Positions 54,848-64,000 of a stretch of DNA of 64,000 nucleotides are shown one piece after another. Location: assembly GCA_944323595.1 (NCBI GenBank), contig CALUTF010000005.1:1-64000 (forward strand). Reading direction: 5' to 3'. Every line of letters starts with the position of its first letter. The stretch's first letter is position 1. This stretch comes from Candidatus Gastranaerophilales bacterium (lineage in GTDB: Bacteria > Cyanobacteriota > Vampirovibrionia > Gastranaerophilales > Gastranaerophilaceae). Under the pieces are notes generated by a model. That model saw only the letters and a program-made list of their open reading frames with translations, did no database searches and was not told where the DNA came from. The translations under genes and the position numbers were made by a program.

Positions 54848-56464
54848 ATGAAATACTCAAGATACTCAGTCGTAATAATAGGCAGCGGAATAGCAGGTTT
54901 GTATGCTGCATTAAAAATAGAGCAGCAGGCAAAGTTGCCTGATGGCATTCTGTTAATAACAAAAGGCAAATTGGGAGAAAGTAATTCACGTTATGCACAG
55001 GGCGGAATGGTCGCAGTTTTGAAAGAAAATAAAGAAGATTCCGTAACTTCGCATGTAAGTGATACTATTCGAGCCGGTGCCGGATTGAGTGATTTTAATA
55101 CTGTTAAATTTATCTCAGAAAATTCCGATACTGTAGTAAAAGATTTGCTTGATTTAGGAGTTGAATTTGACCGTGACGAGAACAATAATTTAACTTTTAC
55201 AATGGAAGCAGCACACAGCGCCCGAAGAATTCTTCATGCAGGCGGCGATGCAACAGGTCGTATGATGGAGCAGGCTCTTTCTAAAAAAGTTCGAGAGAAT
55301 GCCAATATTGATATATATGAAGAAACAATGGCTGTGGAATTGCTTATGAATTCGGACTCTGAATGCAGAGGGCTTGTAGTATATAATGAACTTGCAGACG
55401 CTTATGAAACTATATATTCTTCAGCAGTAATCCTTGCGACCGGCGGTGTCGGGCAATTATATAAATACACGACAAATCCGGCAGGTGCAACCGGTGATGG
55501 GCTGGCGCTGGCTTACAATGCCGGTGCGGTTATGCAGGATATGGAATTTGTACAATTCCATCCGACAGCTCTGGCGTTTGATGATGATGAAAACAGATTT
55601 TTGATTTCAGAAGCTGTCCGCGGTGAAGGTGCAAAACTCGTTGATGCTGACGGAATTGAGTTTATGCAAAAGTACGATGAACGTAAAGAACTTGCGCCGC
55701 GGGATATTGTGACACGTGCAAACTTTAACGAAATGCTTGAAAAAGGTTTGGATAATGTTTATCTGAATGCCTCCTGTATTGATAAAGATAAACTGGCAAA
55801 AAGATTTCCGAATATTTCAAAAAAATGTCTTGAGCATGGAATTGATATAGCACATGATTTTATACCGGTTGCTCCTGCCGCACATTATTTTATGGGAGGG
55901 GTTAAAACCGATTTACAGGCAAGAACTTCTATAAAAGGACTTTACGCTATAGGAGAAGTTGCCTCAACCGGTTTGCACGGCGGAAACAGACTGGCGAGCA
56001 ACTCTATTCTTGAATGCGTTGTCTGTGCATACGAGGTAGCAGATTATATTAAAACTCTTACGCTGAAAACTCCGAAACAAATTAATGAAGATATAAAATC
56101 TGTTATTGATGAATATTCTCTGCCTCTGGAAAATGAGGATATGGATATTCCAGCAATGAAAAAAGAACTTCAGGAGATTATGTGGGAAAATGTCGGGATT
56201 CTCAGAACGGAAAAATCCTTGATGACGGCTATTGAAAAACTCGGCGATTTACGTATGAAATTTAAGAGAAATATCAAATGCTTAAATAAAGAAGAATATG
56301 AATTTAAAAATATGCTTACAACGGCTATGCTTATAGCTACATCAGCATTGAAGAGAAGAGAATCCAGAGGTGCACACTACAGATTGGATTACCTGCAAAC
56401 TGACGAAGTATGCAGACACAATTGTTTTGACAGAACAGAGGGAGAATTTAGCTTTGTTAAGTAA
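54848..56464 (+). CDS. nadB: L-aspartate oxidase NadB
   Basis: NadB oxidises L-aspartate to iminoaspartate, the first step of de novo NAD synthesis. The 538-residue flavoprotein has VVIIGSGIAGLYAALKI (FAD), SNSRYAQGGMVAV, HSARRILHAGGDATG, MEFVQFHPTAL, the RGEGAKL loop, and STGLHGGNRLASNSILECVV. An AAGGA Shine-Dalgarno precedes the ATG. It overlaps nadC by 11 bases; nadA is not in the window. Confidence 0.95.
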   Translation: MKYSRYSVVIIGSGIAGLYAALKIEQQAKLPDGILLITKGKLGESNSRYAQGGMVAVLKENKEDSVTSHVSDTIRAGAGLSDFNTVKFISENSDTVVKDLLDLGVEFDRDENNNLTFTMEAAHSARRILHAGGDATGRMMEQALSKKVRENANIDIYEETMAVELLMNSDSECRGLVVYNELADAYETIYSSAVILATGGVGQLYKYTTNPAGATGDGLALAYNAGAVMQDMEFVQFHPTALAFDDDENRFLISEAVRGEGAKLVDADGIEFMQKYDERKELAPRDIVTRANFNEMLEKGLDNVYLNASCIDKDKLAKRFPNISKKCLEHGIDIAHDFIPVAPAAHYFMGGVKTDLQARTSIKGLYAIGEVASTGLHGGNRLASNSILECVVCAYEVADYIKTLTLKTPKQINEDIKSVIDEYSLPLENEDMDIPAMKKELQEIMWENVGILRTEKSLMTAIEKLGDLRMKFKRNIKCLNKEEYEFKNMLTTAMLIATSALKRRESRGAHYRLDYLQTDEVCRHNCFDRTEGEFSFVK

Positions 56465-57284
56465 TTTTTATATTGAAGATCACGTAAAAGCAGCGTTACA
56501 GGAAGACATAGGATTCGGCGATATTACAACAGAAAATTTGGCAGAAGATACCGATATGCTTGATGGATCGCTTGATACAAGAAGCGATGGAATTCTATGC
56601 GGATGTGAAGTCTTTAAAACTGTTTACAAAATTTTGTCACCTGACATTAAAATAAAATTTTATTTTAAAGATGGCGATGAAATAAAAAAAGGAGACAAAA
56701 TTGCCGATATTTCAGGTCCTGCAAAGCATCTTTTAATGGGGGAAAGAGTTGCACTGAATTATATTCAAAGAATGAGCGGTATTGCAACAGAAACACGCAA
56801 ATATCAGGATGCAATCGGCTCTTATCCTGCTAAAATTGTCGATACAAGAAAAACAACCCCGAATTTCAGAGCGTTTGAAAAGTATTCAGTAAAAACAGGC
56901 GGAGGGGCTCTTCACAGATTTAATCTATCGGATTGTGCTATGATTAAAGACAATCACATTCGTCTGGCAGGTTCTATCACAAATGCAGTCAACAAATTAA
57001 GACAAAACCTGTCACATGCTCACAAGATAGAAGTAGAATGCGATACTCTGGAACAGGTCAAAGAAGCGGTAGCCGTTAAGTCCGATATTATTATGCTTGA
57101 TAATATGGATATTGAAACAATGAAAAAAGCCTGTGAAATAATTAACCATCAGGCTATAGTGGAAGCAAGCGGAAATGTTAACCTCTCTACCGTCAAGGAA
57201 ATTGCTGCAACAGGAGTCGATATTATCTCCTCAAGTGCAATAGTTGCTAAGGCTCCTACTCTTGATTTAGGACTTGACATGTAA
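56454..57284 (+). CDS. nadC: Quinolinate phosphoribosyltransferase NadC
   Basis: NadC converts quinolinate and PRPP to nicotinate mononucleotide. The 276-residue enzyme has LQEDIGFGDITTE, GERVALNYIQRMSGIAT, DTRKTTPNFRAFEKYSV, GGGALHRFNLSD and IKDNHI with VECDTLEQ and MLDNMD. The TTG start at 56454 is chosen because GGGAG lies eight bases upstream and the family N-terminus begins right after; the ATG at 56370 would add 28 residues read from nadB in another frame. Confidence 0.94.
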   Translation: MLSNFYIEDHVKAALQEDIGFGDITTENLAEDTDMLDGSLDTRSDGILCGCEVFKTVYKILSPDIKIKFYFKDGDEIKKGDKIADISGPAKHLLMGERVALNYIQRMSGIATETRKYQDAIGSYPAKIVDTRKTTPNFRAFEKYSVKTGGGALHRFNLSDCAMIKDNHIRLAGSITNAVNKLRQNLSHAHKIEVECDTLEQVKEAVAVKSDIIMLDNMDIETMKKACEIINHQAIVEASGNVNLSTVKEIAATGVDIISSSAIVAKAPTLDLGLDM

Positions 57285-57353
57285 TCACAATAATGGATAT
57301 TGAGCCGGATTTAATAACAATTATGATTACTATATCGTAAAAACTATTTATGC

Positions 57354-57359
57354 TATAAT
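57354..57359 (+). promoter_or_regulatory. Extended -10 of leaderless proB
   Basis: TGC-TATAAT, a perfect extended -10, ends six bases before the ATG at 57366. No Shine-Dalgarno lies between. Confidence 0.7.
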
Positions 57360-57365
57360 CAATTT

Positions 57366-58505
57366 ATGGACAGAAAAACTTTTACCGATGTTAAACGTAT
57401 TGTTATTAAATTAGGTACAAATGTTATCAGAGCAGATGACGGCTCTATGTCACTTCCGAGAATTTTTTCGTTTATTGAAAATATTTCTGCACTTGTGAAA
57501 TCAGGAAAAGAAGTAATTGTTATTACATCAGGTGCCGTCGGGATGGGGAAAAAGAAACTTGGGCTTGATAGCACCACGGGAACTGCGCTTAAACAGGCAT
57601 GTGCTGCAATCGGACAATCAAAACTTATGGCAATTTATGAAAGCGGTTTTGATTCCTACGGACTTGTCGCCGCCCAAATACTTTTGACAGAAGATGATTT
57701 TTCAATCCGTACACGTTATCTCAGTTTGAGAACAACTATGAATAAACTTCTGGAACTCGGTGTTACTCCTATAATTAACCAGAATGACACAGTATCAACA
57801 ATAGAAATAGCACCCAGATATGCGGATATGCAAGTTTGTTTTTCTGATAACGATAAGTTATCAGCTCTTGTTGCAAGCGAACTTGATGCAGATTTATTAA
57901 TAATACTCTCTGACGTTGACGGACTTTATGATAAAAATCCAAAAGAAAATCCTGATGCTAAAATAATTCATAAAGTAGATGAAGTTACAGAAGATATTCT
58001 TGCTCTCGGCTCCGGAGCCTCAGAGGGCGGACGCGGCGGAATGATTACAAAACTCAAAGCTGCCCAGATGGTTACAAGATACGGCGGCAGAGTATTGATT
58101 GCAAATGGTAAGGTTCCGTATATAATTAAAAAGATTTTTGACGGTGAAGAATACGGCACTATGTTTCTCCCGCAGCACGAATCACTCTCGGATAAAAAAC
58201 GCTGGATTGGTTACGCAACTAATATTATCGGAAAAATTATCGTGAATGACGGTGCCAAAAAAGCTTTACTCAACCAGAAAAGTTTACTTCCCATCGGAGT
58301 TGTAGGGGTTGTTAATGAGTTCAACAAAGGTGATGTTGTATCAATAGTAGATGAAAATGGCGGTGAGTTTGCAAGAGGTATTGTAAATTACAGCTCAGAA
58401 TCGTGTAAAAAAGTCAGCGGGGCTCACTCTGATGATTTGCTTAAAATATTAGGCTTTAAGAACTATGATGCAATTATTACACGTGATAATATCACCGTAC
58501 TTTAA
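57366..58505 (+). CDS. proB: Glutamate 5-kinase ProB
   Basis: ProB phosphorylates glutamate in the first step of proline synthesis. The 379-residue protein has the amino-acid kinase domain (RIVIKLGTNVIRADDG, VIVITSGAVGMGKK, FSDNDKLSALVASELDADLLIILSDVDGLYD, GRGGMITKLKAAQM) and a C-terminal PUA domain (about residues 275-375). It is likely leaderless. proA follows 11 bases after the stop with its own AGGAGG, and tyrA after that. Confidence 0.95.
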   Translation: MDRKTFTDVKRIVIKLGTNVIRADDGSMSLPRIFSFIENISALVKSGKEVIVITSGAVGMGKKKLGLDSTTGTALKQACAAIGQSKLMAIYESGFDSYGLVAAQILLTEDDFSIRTRYLSLRTTMNKLLELGVTPIINQNDTVSTIEIAPRYADMQVCFSDNDKLSALVASELDADLLIILSDVDGLYDKNPKENPDAKIIHKVDEVTEDILALGSGASEGGRGGMITKLKAAQMVTRYGGRVLIANGKVPYIIKKIFDGEEYGTMFLPQHESLSDKKRWIGYATNIIGKIIVNDGAKKALLNQKSLLPIGVVGVVNEFNKGDVVSIVDENGGEFARGIVNYSSESCKKVSGAHSDDLLKILGFKNYDAIITRDNITVL

Positions 58506-58516
58506 GGAGGACTGTT

Positions 58517-59770
58517 ATGGAGTTTGAAGAAATCGCAAAAAAAGCAAAGAAAGCTTCTTTGCAGATTGCTGATTTGAGTAATGAAATAAAAAATCAGGCG
58601 TTGCTTGCAGTTGCTGATAATATAGAACAACACAAAGAAGAAATCTTTGCGGCTAATAAGAAAGATTTACAGTCTGCAGAAAATCTTGTGCAAAGCGGTG
58701 AAATTACAAAATCAACTTTTAACCGTCTTAAACTTGATGAAAATAAAATGCGTGATATGGTGCAGGGCATAAGAGATATTGCTAATCTTGAAGATCCTGT
58801 CAATAAAAAACTTCTGGTAAGAGAACTCGACGCAGGGCTTACTTTATACAAAATTTCCTGCCCTATCGGAGTACTCGGAATAATTTTTGAGGCAAGACCT
58901 GATGTAATAGCTCAAATTTCCGCACTTGCAATAAAATCAGCAAATGCAGTTATACTTAAGGGTGGAAAGGAATCTGTAAATACGAATAAAACCATTCTTG
59001 ATATTATTAATTCAGCACTGGAGAGTGTGAACGGTTTTCCTGAAAATGTTATTTCACAGGTGTTTACACGCGATGATGTTGCAGAGATGCTTAAATGCGA
59101 CAAATATATAAATTTAATCATCCCGCGCGGCGGCAACAATCTGGTTAAATTTATTAAAGCCAATACCAGCATTCCTGTTCTCGGTCATGCTGACGGAATC
59201 TGTCATATTTTTGTAGACGAAAGTGCAGACCTTGAAATGGCTCAAAAAATCGTAACTGATGCCAAAAACCAATATCCAAGCGCATGTAACTCTGTAGAAA
59301 CTTTGCTTATTCACAAAAATTTCCCTTACATAAAGGAACTTATGGCATCCTTGGAACTCTCTGATATTCAATTAATTGCAAACCCTGAAAGCTGGGCTCA
59401 TGAATACGGTGACAAAATTCTGGCTTATAAGTTTGTTGATAATGTTGATGAGGCGATAAATCATATCAATACATACGGTTCAGGGCATACAGACAGTATT
59501 ATTACAAAGAATACTGAAAATGCAGAAAGATTTATGAACAAAGTAGATTCCGCAGGAGTTTATTTTAATGCTTCAACACGTTTTGCTGACGGTTTCCGCT
59601 ACGGATTCGGCGCTGAAGTTGGCATTTCGACAAACAAAACCCACGCTCGCGGTCCTGTTGGTCTTGAGGGACTTACAATCTATAAATATAAATTAATCGG
59701 AAACGGTCATATTGTTACAGATTATGCAAACGGAACAAAACATTTTCACCATCGGGATTTATTAATATAA
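58517..59770 (+). CDS. proA: Gamma-glutamyl phosphate reductase ProA
   Basis: ProA reduces glutamyl phosphate to glutamate semialdehyde with NADPH. The 417-residue enzyme has GVLGIIFEARPDVIAQISALAIKS, the nucleotide-site ILKGGKES, LIIPRGGNNLV, and the catalytic cysteine in YPSACNSVETLLI, with FNASTRFADGFRYGFGAEVGIST near the end. An AAGGAGG Shine-Dalgarno is present. Length is normal. Confidence 0.96.
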   Translation: MEFEEIAKKAKKASLQIADLSNEIKNQALLAVADNIEQHKEEIFAANKKDLQSAENLVQSGEITKSTFNRLKLDENKMRDMVQGIRDIANLEDPVNKKLLVRELDAGLTLYKISCPIGVLGIIFEARPDVIAQISALAIKSANAVILKGGKESVNTNKTILDIINSALESVNGFPENVISQVFTRDDVAEMLKCDKYINLIIPRGGNNLVKFIKANTSIPVLGHADGICHIFVDESADLEMAQKIVTDAKNQYPSACNSVETLLIHKNFPYIKELMASLELSDIQLIANPESWAHEYGDKILAYKFVDNVDEAINHINTYGSGHTDSIITKNTENAERFMNKVDSAGVYFNASTRFADGFRYGFGAEVGISTNKTHARGPVGLEGLTIYKYKLIGNGHIVTDYANGTKHFHHRDLLI

Positions 59771-59779
59771 GGAGCAGAT

Positions 59780-60535
59780 ATGAAAATAGGAGTTATCGGG
59801 TTAGGACTAATCGGCGGATCAATTTTTAAAGATCTTATGGCGCATGGGTATGAGGTAATCGGAGTTTCTAAATCACAGCACGGTGAAAATATTTATGATA
59901 ACTATGAGGTTTTAAAAGATTGTAATCTCGTTTTTGTCTGTTCTGCAATGAATAAAACCCTCAAGGTTTTGGATGAACTTGAAAAATATTTGACTCCGGA
60001 AACAGTCGTAACAGATGTTTGCAGTCTGAAACAATTTGTTTGTAAAAAAAATCGTCCGTACAAATTCGTGCCGTCGCACCCGATGGCAGGTACAGAACAT
60101 AAAGGATTTGAAAATTCTTTTGAGGGGTTATTTAAAGGTGCCAAATGGGTACTTACACCTTGCTTTGGAGAAAGTCGCGAACTTTTGGAGATTATTAAGG
60201 TTTTAGGTGCAACACCCGTCATTACTACACCAGAAAAACATGATGAAGCTGCCGCAATGATTTCTCACATGCCGATGGTAATCGCTCAGGCTCTTTTTCT
60301 TGCGGCAAGTGATAATCCGCTCGCTCTGGAAATTGCCTCAAGCGGTTTCAGGGATATGACTCGGCTTGCTATGTCTAATGAAGAAATGGCTGCTGATATG
60401 GTTAAAATGAACAGTGCTAATATTGAACACGCTATATTGAAGTTATATCAGGCTGTTGGAAAGCTGACAGCGGGTAATTATCCTGAACTTATCAGGGATA
60501 TAAAAACTAAACGTTCCAAAATGTTTACAAAATAA
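59780..60535 (+). CDS. tyrA: Prephenate dehydrogenase
   Basis: This 251-residue NAD(P)-dependent enzyme converts prephenate (or arogenate) in tyrosine synthesis. It has GVIGLGLIGGSIFKDL (nucleotide-binding), VTDVCSLKQ, the catalytic region FVPSHPMAGTEHKGFENS, and AAAMISHMPMVIAQALF with the conserved histidine. It lacks a chorismate mutase or ACT domain. It is the third gene of the proB-proA-tyrA run, with AAGGAG upstream. Confidence 0.92.
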   Translation: MKIGVIGLGLIGGSIFKDLMAHGYEVIGVSKSQHGENIYDNYEVLKDCNLVFVCSAMNKTLKVLDELEKYLTPETVVTDVCSLKQFVCKKNRPYKFVPSHPMAGTEHKGFENSFEGLFKGAKWVLTPCFGESRELLEIIKVLGATPVITTPEKHDEAAAMISHMPMVIAQALFLAASDNPLALEIASSGFRDMTRLAMSNEEMAADMVKMNSANIEHAILKLYQAVGKLTAGNYPELIRDIKTKRSKMFTK

Positions 60536-60562
60536 AAAACAACCCGAAAAATTTACGAGTTG
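60532..60562 (-). terminator. Terminator of the 60602 gene
   Basis: On the minus strand a 7-pair stem (60540-60546 with 60556-60562, one G-U pair) is followed by six T. It overlaps the end of tyrA. Confidence 0.65.
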
Positions 60563-60601
60563 TATAAAAAATTGTATCATCATAACGTTTTTTGTTTAAA
60601 T

Positions 60602-61126
60602 TTAATCTATGTTAGTGTTTTTAAAAGCATTGTAAATAGCGCCGGATACAAAGCCAACAATAGCTCCCGGAACTACAAATGCAGCTGTAGGACGTTTGCA
60701 TTTAATCATTTTGTGGAAACTGCCGGTAATATTTTTTGCCATAGCCTTAGATTGCTCATCCACAGTTTTAATAATTGCCCTGAACTCTTTGGCTATTTTA
60801 GCAGAATTTTCCTCACCTGCTTTTTCCAATCCTTCTGCAATGCGACCTGCATTTTTGAAATTTTTTTCATCAATCATTTTGATGAATGTATCATGCGCCG
60901 GCGTTCTGTCTTCCATGCCTTTTAATTTGGCTACCATATTTTTGTTGGTATCTTTTCTTGCCGCATTGATAATAGCACGATACGGAATGTCTTTTAATTC
61001 TTCAGTTGTCAATGGTATAACTTGTTTTGCAATGTAACCTGTTACACCGCCTGTAACGGTAGCTTTCAATACACTTGAAAATACTCCGCTTCTTTGTCCG
61101 TCATTTTGTACTGCTTTTACTGTCAT
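60602..61126 (-). CDS. Unrecognised protein with hydrophobic ends
   Basis: This 174-residue protein has no recognised family. It has glycine-rich hydrophobic stretches near residues 22-36 (VTGGVTGYIAKQVI) and 152-168 (VVPGAIVGFVSGAIYNAF), flanking about 115 residues of charged helix. An AAAGG site is 10 bases upstream. The leader of about 165 bases contains an extended -10-like TGA-TATACT near 61297-61302 on the minus strand. Confidence 0.7.
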   Translation of the reverse strand: MTVKAVQNDGQRSGVFSSVLKATVTGGVTGYIAKQVIPLTTEELKDIPYRAIINAARKDTNKNMVAKLKGMEDRTPAHDTFIKMIDEKNFKNAGRIAEGLEKAGEENSAKIAKEFRAIIKTVDEQSKAMAKNITGSFHKMIKCKRPTAAFVVPGAIVGFVSGAIYNAFKNTNID

Positions 61127-61316
61127 AGCTAATAAACCTTTACTTAACTACTACCACACTCTTAATATCAACGGGAAGTTACGTCAGTTTGCTGTGAATA
61201 TTTTAGAAAACAGCAATCTTACAGCTTCCTTTCCATTAATATAGCAGATTTACACTTAAATATTTTAACAGATGCTAAAACTGAGTAATTAAATCCTTGT
61301 CTAGTATATCACAATG

Positions 61317-62354
61317 CTATTTTTTTGTCAACACTTTTATGAGATTAAGTACAAACATTATTAGCACAATTATACAAATTGCGACCATATAAATTTTAAT
61401 GGTTCCCTGACCTGAGAGAAGAGCCGCCAGACCGCCTGCAATAATCGCAACAGATGTCAAAATAAATACAGTCTTCTTTTGTGAAAAACCGGCATGCAGA
61501 AGTTTATGGTGAATATGTTCCGCGTCTGCGACAAACGGCGATTTACCTTTTGAAATTCTTCTGAGTGATGAGAATGTTATATCCATAATAGGAACGGCAA
61601 GAACCACAAACGGCAGAAGAATTGCTATGGTAGCCGTTTTCATTACACCTGTAATTGATATTGTTGCAAGTAAAAATCCTGAAAACAACGCACCACTGTC
61701 ACCCATAAATATTTTGGCAGGGTTGAAGTTATACGTAAGAAATGCAAGCATGGAGCCTGCAAGTATAAAACCTATTAAAGCACTTATAGGACTGGATGGA
61801 GACATTGTAACAGCTATGATAGCAAGTGTAATTGCATTAACTGTTACAACAGAACCTGCAAGTCCGTCTACGCCGTCAATAAAGTTGACTGCATTGCTAA
61901 TCCCGACAATCCATAGAATTGTAATCGGATATGACCAGAAGCCTAAATCAACACCTCCAAAAAACGGGATATTACTGATTTGTACACCCAAAAGATATAC
62001 TAATGTTGCAATAGCTATTTGTATAAACAATTTGAATTTTGCATTCAGATTATAAATGTCATCGACAAGACCTAATAAAAACATCAGGGAACTTCCAAGC
62101 AAAATTCCTGATAGCAAACTCCCGTACGGATAGTAACTTAGAAAAACCAGACATAGAAAAGTGAGCATTGTGCTGGTCCAAATTGCAACACCACCGATAC
62201 GGGAAACAGGTTTTGTGTGAATTTTTCTTTCACCGGGAAGATCCACAAGCCCTTCTTTGCGAGAAAAATCAATGACCATAGGTACAATAAATACACCTAT
62301 TATGTACGCAATAATTGTTCCTATTACATGAGCATGTGTTAACTTTATTAAAAT
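61317..62354 (-). CDS. WecA/MraY-family polyprenyl-phosphate sugar-1-phosphate transferase
   Basis: This membrane enzyme transfers GlcNAc-1-phosphate or a similar sugar phosphate from a UDP-sugar to undecaprenyl phosphate. It has GERKIHTKPVSRIGGVAIW, GLVDDIYNLNAKFKLFIQ, NAVNFIDGVDGLAGS, KIFMGDSGALFSGFLLA and the HIHH-type motif ADAEHIHHKLLHAGFS. The first in-frame ATG is at 62279, but the frame stays open upstream and encodes a clear first helix (HVIGTIIAYIIGVFIVP) back to a TAA at 62370. The only plausible start there is ATT at 62354 behind GAGGACAGG, unless one T is missing. About 345 residues. Confidence 0.88.
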   Translation of the reverse strand: MLIKLTHAHVIGTIIAYIIGVFIVPMVIDFSRKEGLVDLPGERKIHTKPVSRIGGVAIWTSTMLTFLCLVFLSYYPYGSLLSGILLGSSLMFLLGLVDDIYNLNAKFKLFIQIAIATLVYLLGVQISNIPFFGGVDLGFWSYPITILWIVGISNAVNFIDGVDGLAGSVVTVNAITLAIIAVTMSPSSPISALIGFILAGSMLAFLTYNFNPAKIFMGDSGALFSGFLLATISITGVMKTATIAILLPFVVLAVPIMDITFSSLRRISKGKSPFVADAEHIHHKLLHAGFSQKKTVFILTSVAIIAGGLAALLSGQGTIKIYMVAICIIVLIMFVLNLIKVLTKK

Positions 62355-62369
62355 TGTCCTGTCCTCATA

Positions 62370-63608
62370 TTAGCTGTAAAGCGGGTATTTTTTACAAAGT
62401 TTAAGAGATCTTTCTCTTAAATTTTTCAAGCCCAATTCATTATCTGATGAAAATACTGCAGATGCAATAATTTTTGCAACTTCAATCATATCATCTTCTT
62501 TAAATCCTCTTGTTGTAACAGCAGGTGTGCCGAGTCTTATACCGCTTGTAACAAAAGGACTTTGCGGGTCATTCGGAACTGTATTTTTATTTGCGGTAAT
62601 TCCGACTCTTTCAAGAACATTTGCCATATCTTTGCCTGTTTTACCTGTTTTTCTCAAATCAAGAGTCATCAAATGATTTTCCGTCATACCGCCGACAATA
62701 TCCATGCCCTCATCCATAAGCCCCTGAGCAAGAGCTTTTGCGTTTTTAACAATTTGTTCAGCATAGGTTTTGAATTCAGGTTTAGAAGCTTCCAGAAGCG
62801 CAACGGCCTTACCTGCGATGATATGTTCAAGCGGACCGCCCTGCATTCCGGGAAATACAGCCTTATCAATACCTTGAGCATGCTCATTTGAGCACATAAT
62901 AATACCGCCTCTCGGCCCCCTCAAGGATTTGTGCGTAGTTGTTGTTACAAAATGTGCATAAGGCGCAGGTGACGGATGGATTCCTGCAGCAACAAGCCCT
63001 GCAATATGGGCGATATCAGCAAGAAGATAAGCACCTACTTCATCTGCGATTTCTCTAAACTTTTTAAAGTCAATGATTTTGGAATAGTTGCTTCCGCCGC
63101 AGATTATAAGTTTAGGACGGTGTTCCAGAGCTTTAGCGCGGACATCATCATAATCAATACAACCGTTTTCATCAACACCATAGCTTTTCACGTCAAAATA
63201 CAAGCCGGAAAAATTAACCGGTGAACCGTGAGAGAGGTGACCTCCGTTAGACAAATCCATCCCGAGAACTCTGTCCCCCGGTTTCATTGTATACATAAAT
63301 ACTGCCATATTAGCCTGAGCACCGCTGTGAGGCTGGACATTGGCATGTTCCATACCGAAAAGTTCGCATGCGCGTTTCTGGGCAATTTCTTCTATAACAT
63401 CAATATGTTCACAGCCGTTGTAGAAACGTTTATGTGGTTTACCTTCAGCATATTTATTAGTAAGCACGCTTCCGCAAGCCTCCATTACTGCTAATGAAGT
63501 GCAGTTTTCACTTGCAATAAGTTCAATTGTATTTTGCTGTCTTTCAAGCTCTAATTCTATTTGTTCCGCTACAACCGGATCTGTTTTCTTTAAATGTTCT
63601 AAATTCAT
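62370..63608 (-). CDS. glyA: Serine hydroxymethyltransferase GlyA
   Basis: GlyA interconverts serine and glycine with tetrahydrofolate, supplying one-carbon units. The 412-residue PLP enzyme has [51 protein letters not shown], and the PLP lysine in [15 protein letters not shown]. The start at 63608 follows GGAG and removes 13 residues. The wecA-like gene begins within about 16 bases of its stop. Confidence 0.96.
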   Translation of the reverse strand: MNLEHLKKTDPVVAEQIELELERQQNTIELIASENCTSLAVMEACGSVLTNKYAEGKPHKRFYNGCEHIDVIEEIAQKRACELFGMEHANVQPHSGAQANMAVFMYTMKPGDRVLGMDLSNGGHLSHGSPVNFSGLYFDVKSYGVDENGCIDYDDVRAKALEHRPKLIICGGSNYSKIIDFKKFREIADEVGAYLLADIAHIAGLVAAGIHPSPAPYAHFVTTTTHKSLRGPRGGIIMCSNEHAQGIDKAVFPGMQGGPLEHIIAGKAVALLEASKPEFKTYAEQIVKNAKALAQGLMDEGMDIVGGMTENHLMTLDLRKTGKTGKDMANVLERVGITANKNTVPNDPQSPFVTSGIRLGTPAVTTRGFKEDDMIEVAKIIASAVFSSDNELGLKNLRERSLKLCKKYPLYS

Positions 63609-63879
63609 GCTCCGCCCCTCTCTTTTTTGTTTTTTATTATATGACAAAAAGTCGGATAGAGCAACGAAAGTAATTCATTGTAACCTTTGAGCTCAAATTT
63701 TTATATTGTTAAGTGAAAATAATTTAATTAAAAATGATGAGGTTTATTGTCAGATGTGATTTTCATACATTATTTATATGATTTTTCTTAATATTTTGTA
63801 AAGTTTGATATTAAAAGTAGCAAAAATTTTTTTCTTTTATTTTAAAATAAATGTGTATCACATAACGTAATGGTGGAAT

Positions 63880-64000
63880 ATGAAAGTAAATTTGATTCAG
63901 AATTATAGTAATCAAAAGCAGCGAATTCCTCTGCCTGACAGTACCCCGCAGGAATTTAAAGAGAAGACGAGTGCGGGATTGTATGGCAAAGAGAATAATA
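63880..64000 (+). CDS. Partial gene at window end, unrecognised
   Basis: An open frame starts at ATG 63880 with GGTGGA four bases upstream and runs off the window after 40 codons. The N-terminus is polar (MKVNLIQNYSNQKQRIPLP) and its start resembles that of the GNAT-like protein at 27357-28001 (MKVHRIKQNN). No function can be given. The 270-base gap before it is AT-rich and otherwise featureless. Confidence 0.6.
   Translation, partial: MKVNLIQNYSNQKQRIPLPDSTPQEFKEKTSAGLYGKENN

Overview
The window is a low-GC, gene-dense bacterial chromosome segment with no rRNA and one tRNA. The gene set points to a diderm with LPS: lptB, lptF, lptD, lpxI, lpxB and a wecA-like transferase are all present. 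Several unrecognised proteins (4587-5219, 20310-20880, 28172-29209, 32286-33617, 60602-61126) resemble those I associate with gut Vampirovibrionota (Melainabacteria, Candidatus Gastranaerophilales). That placement is inference from gene content, not from a marker RNA.

Layout. 1-560 is a non-coding repeat cluster. 569-2555 (minus) is fixC-fixX followed by a small repeat protein. 2623-6394 holds rsmD, hup, a SpoIID-like protein and three accessory genes. 6496-10525 (plus) is speB-ligA-membrane protein-SIMPL protein. 11071-13708 (minus) is lptB-lptF-phosphodiester glycosidase. trpS follows. 15179-19777 (plus) is a peptide-type ABC transporter (binding protein and two permeases, no ATPase) and mgtC. 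19890-20070 appears to encode a small RNA on the minus strand. 20310-22968 holds two small unknown genes, a DegT aminotransferase and an exported protein. 23100-27287 is the accessory region: tRNA-Leu(CAA) whose 3' end and terminator are tandemly duplicated, a minimal tyrosine recombinase, two 26-bp sites in inverted orientation, and two glycosyltransferase genes. 27357-33617 mixes lineage-type proteins with a dgt-wecG-tktN-yhcH run. 33681-39791 (minus) is one envelope operon: a 34-residue membrane protein, an EnvC-like M23 peptidase, lptD, a class II aldolase, lpxI and lpxB. The rest carries a STAND-like ATPase-TPR gene with rsmG, a two-component pair, rmuC, pyrF, comEC, a GHL10 hydrolase, ispG, a second NarL regulator, nadB-nadC, proB-proA-tyrA, wecA-like, glyA and a gene cut by the window end.

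The most notable signal is at 23463-24222. A FimB/FimE-sized tyrosine recombinase is followed by two 26-bp elements, each built of 11-bp arms around a 4-bp centre. The centres face opposite ways (ATAC, GTAT), and the elements bracket 131 bp directly upstream of the glycosyltransferase operon. This is what an invertible switch for surface-glycan phase variation would look like. The second signal is window-wide: nine genes without a usable Shine-Dalgarno have a -10-like hexamer ending exactly six bases before the start codon, which predicts leaderless mRNAs. Other points of interest are the minus-strand small RNA with its own promoter and terminator, and a wecA-like gene whose first membrane segment can only be reached from an ATT start or across a one-base indel.
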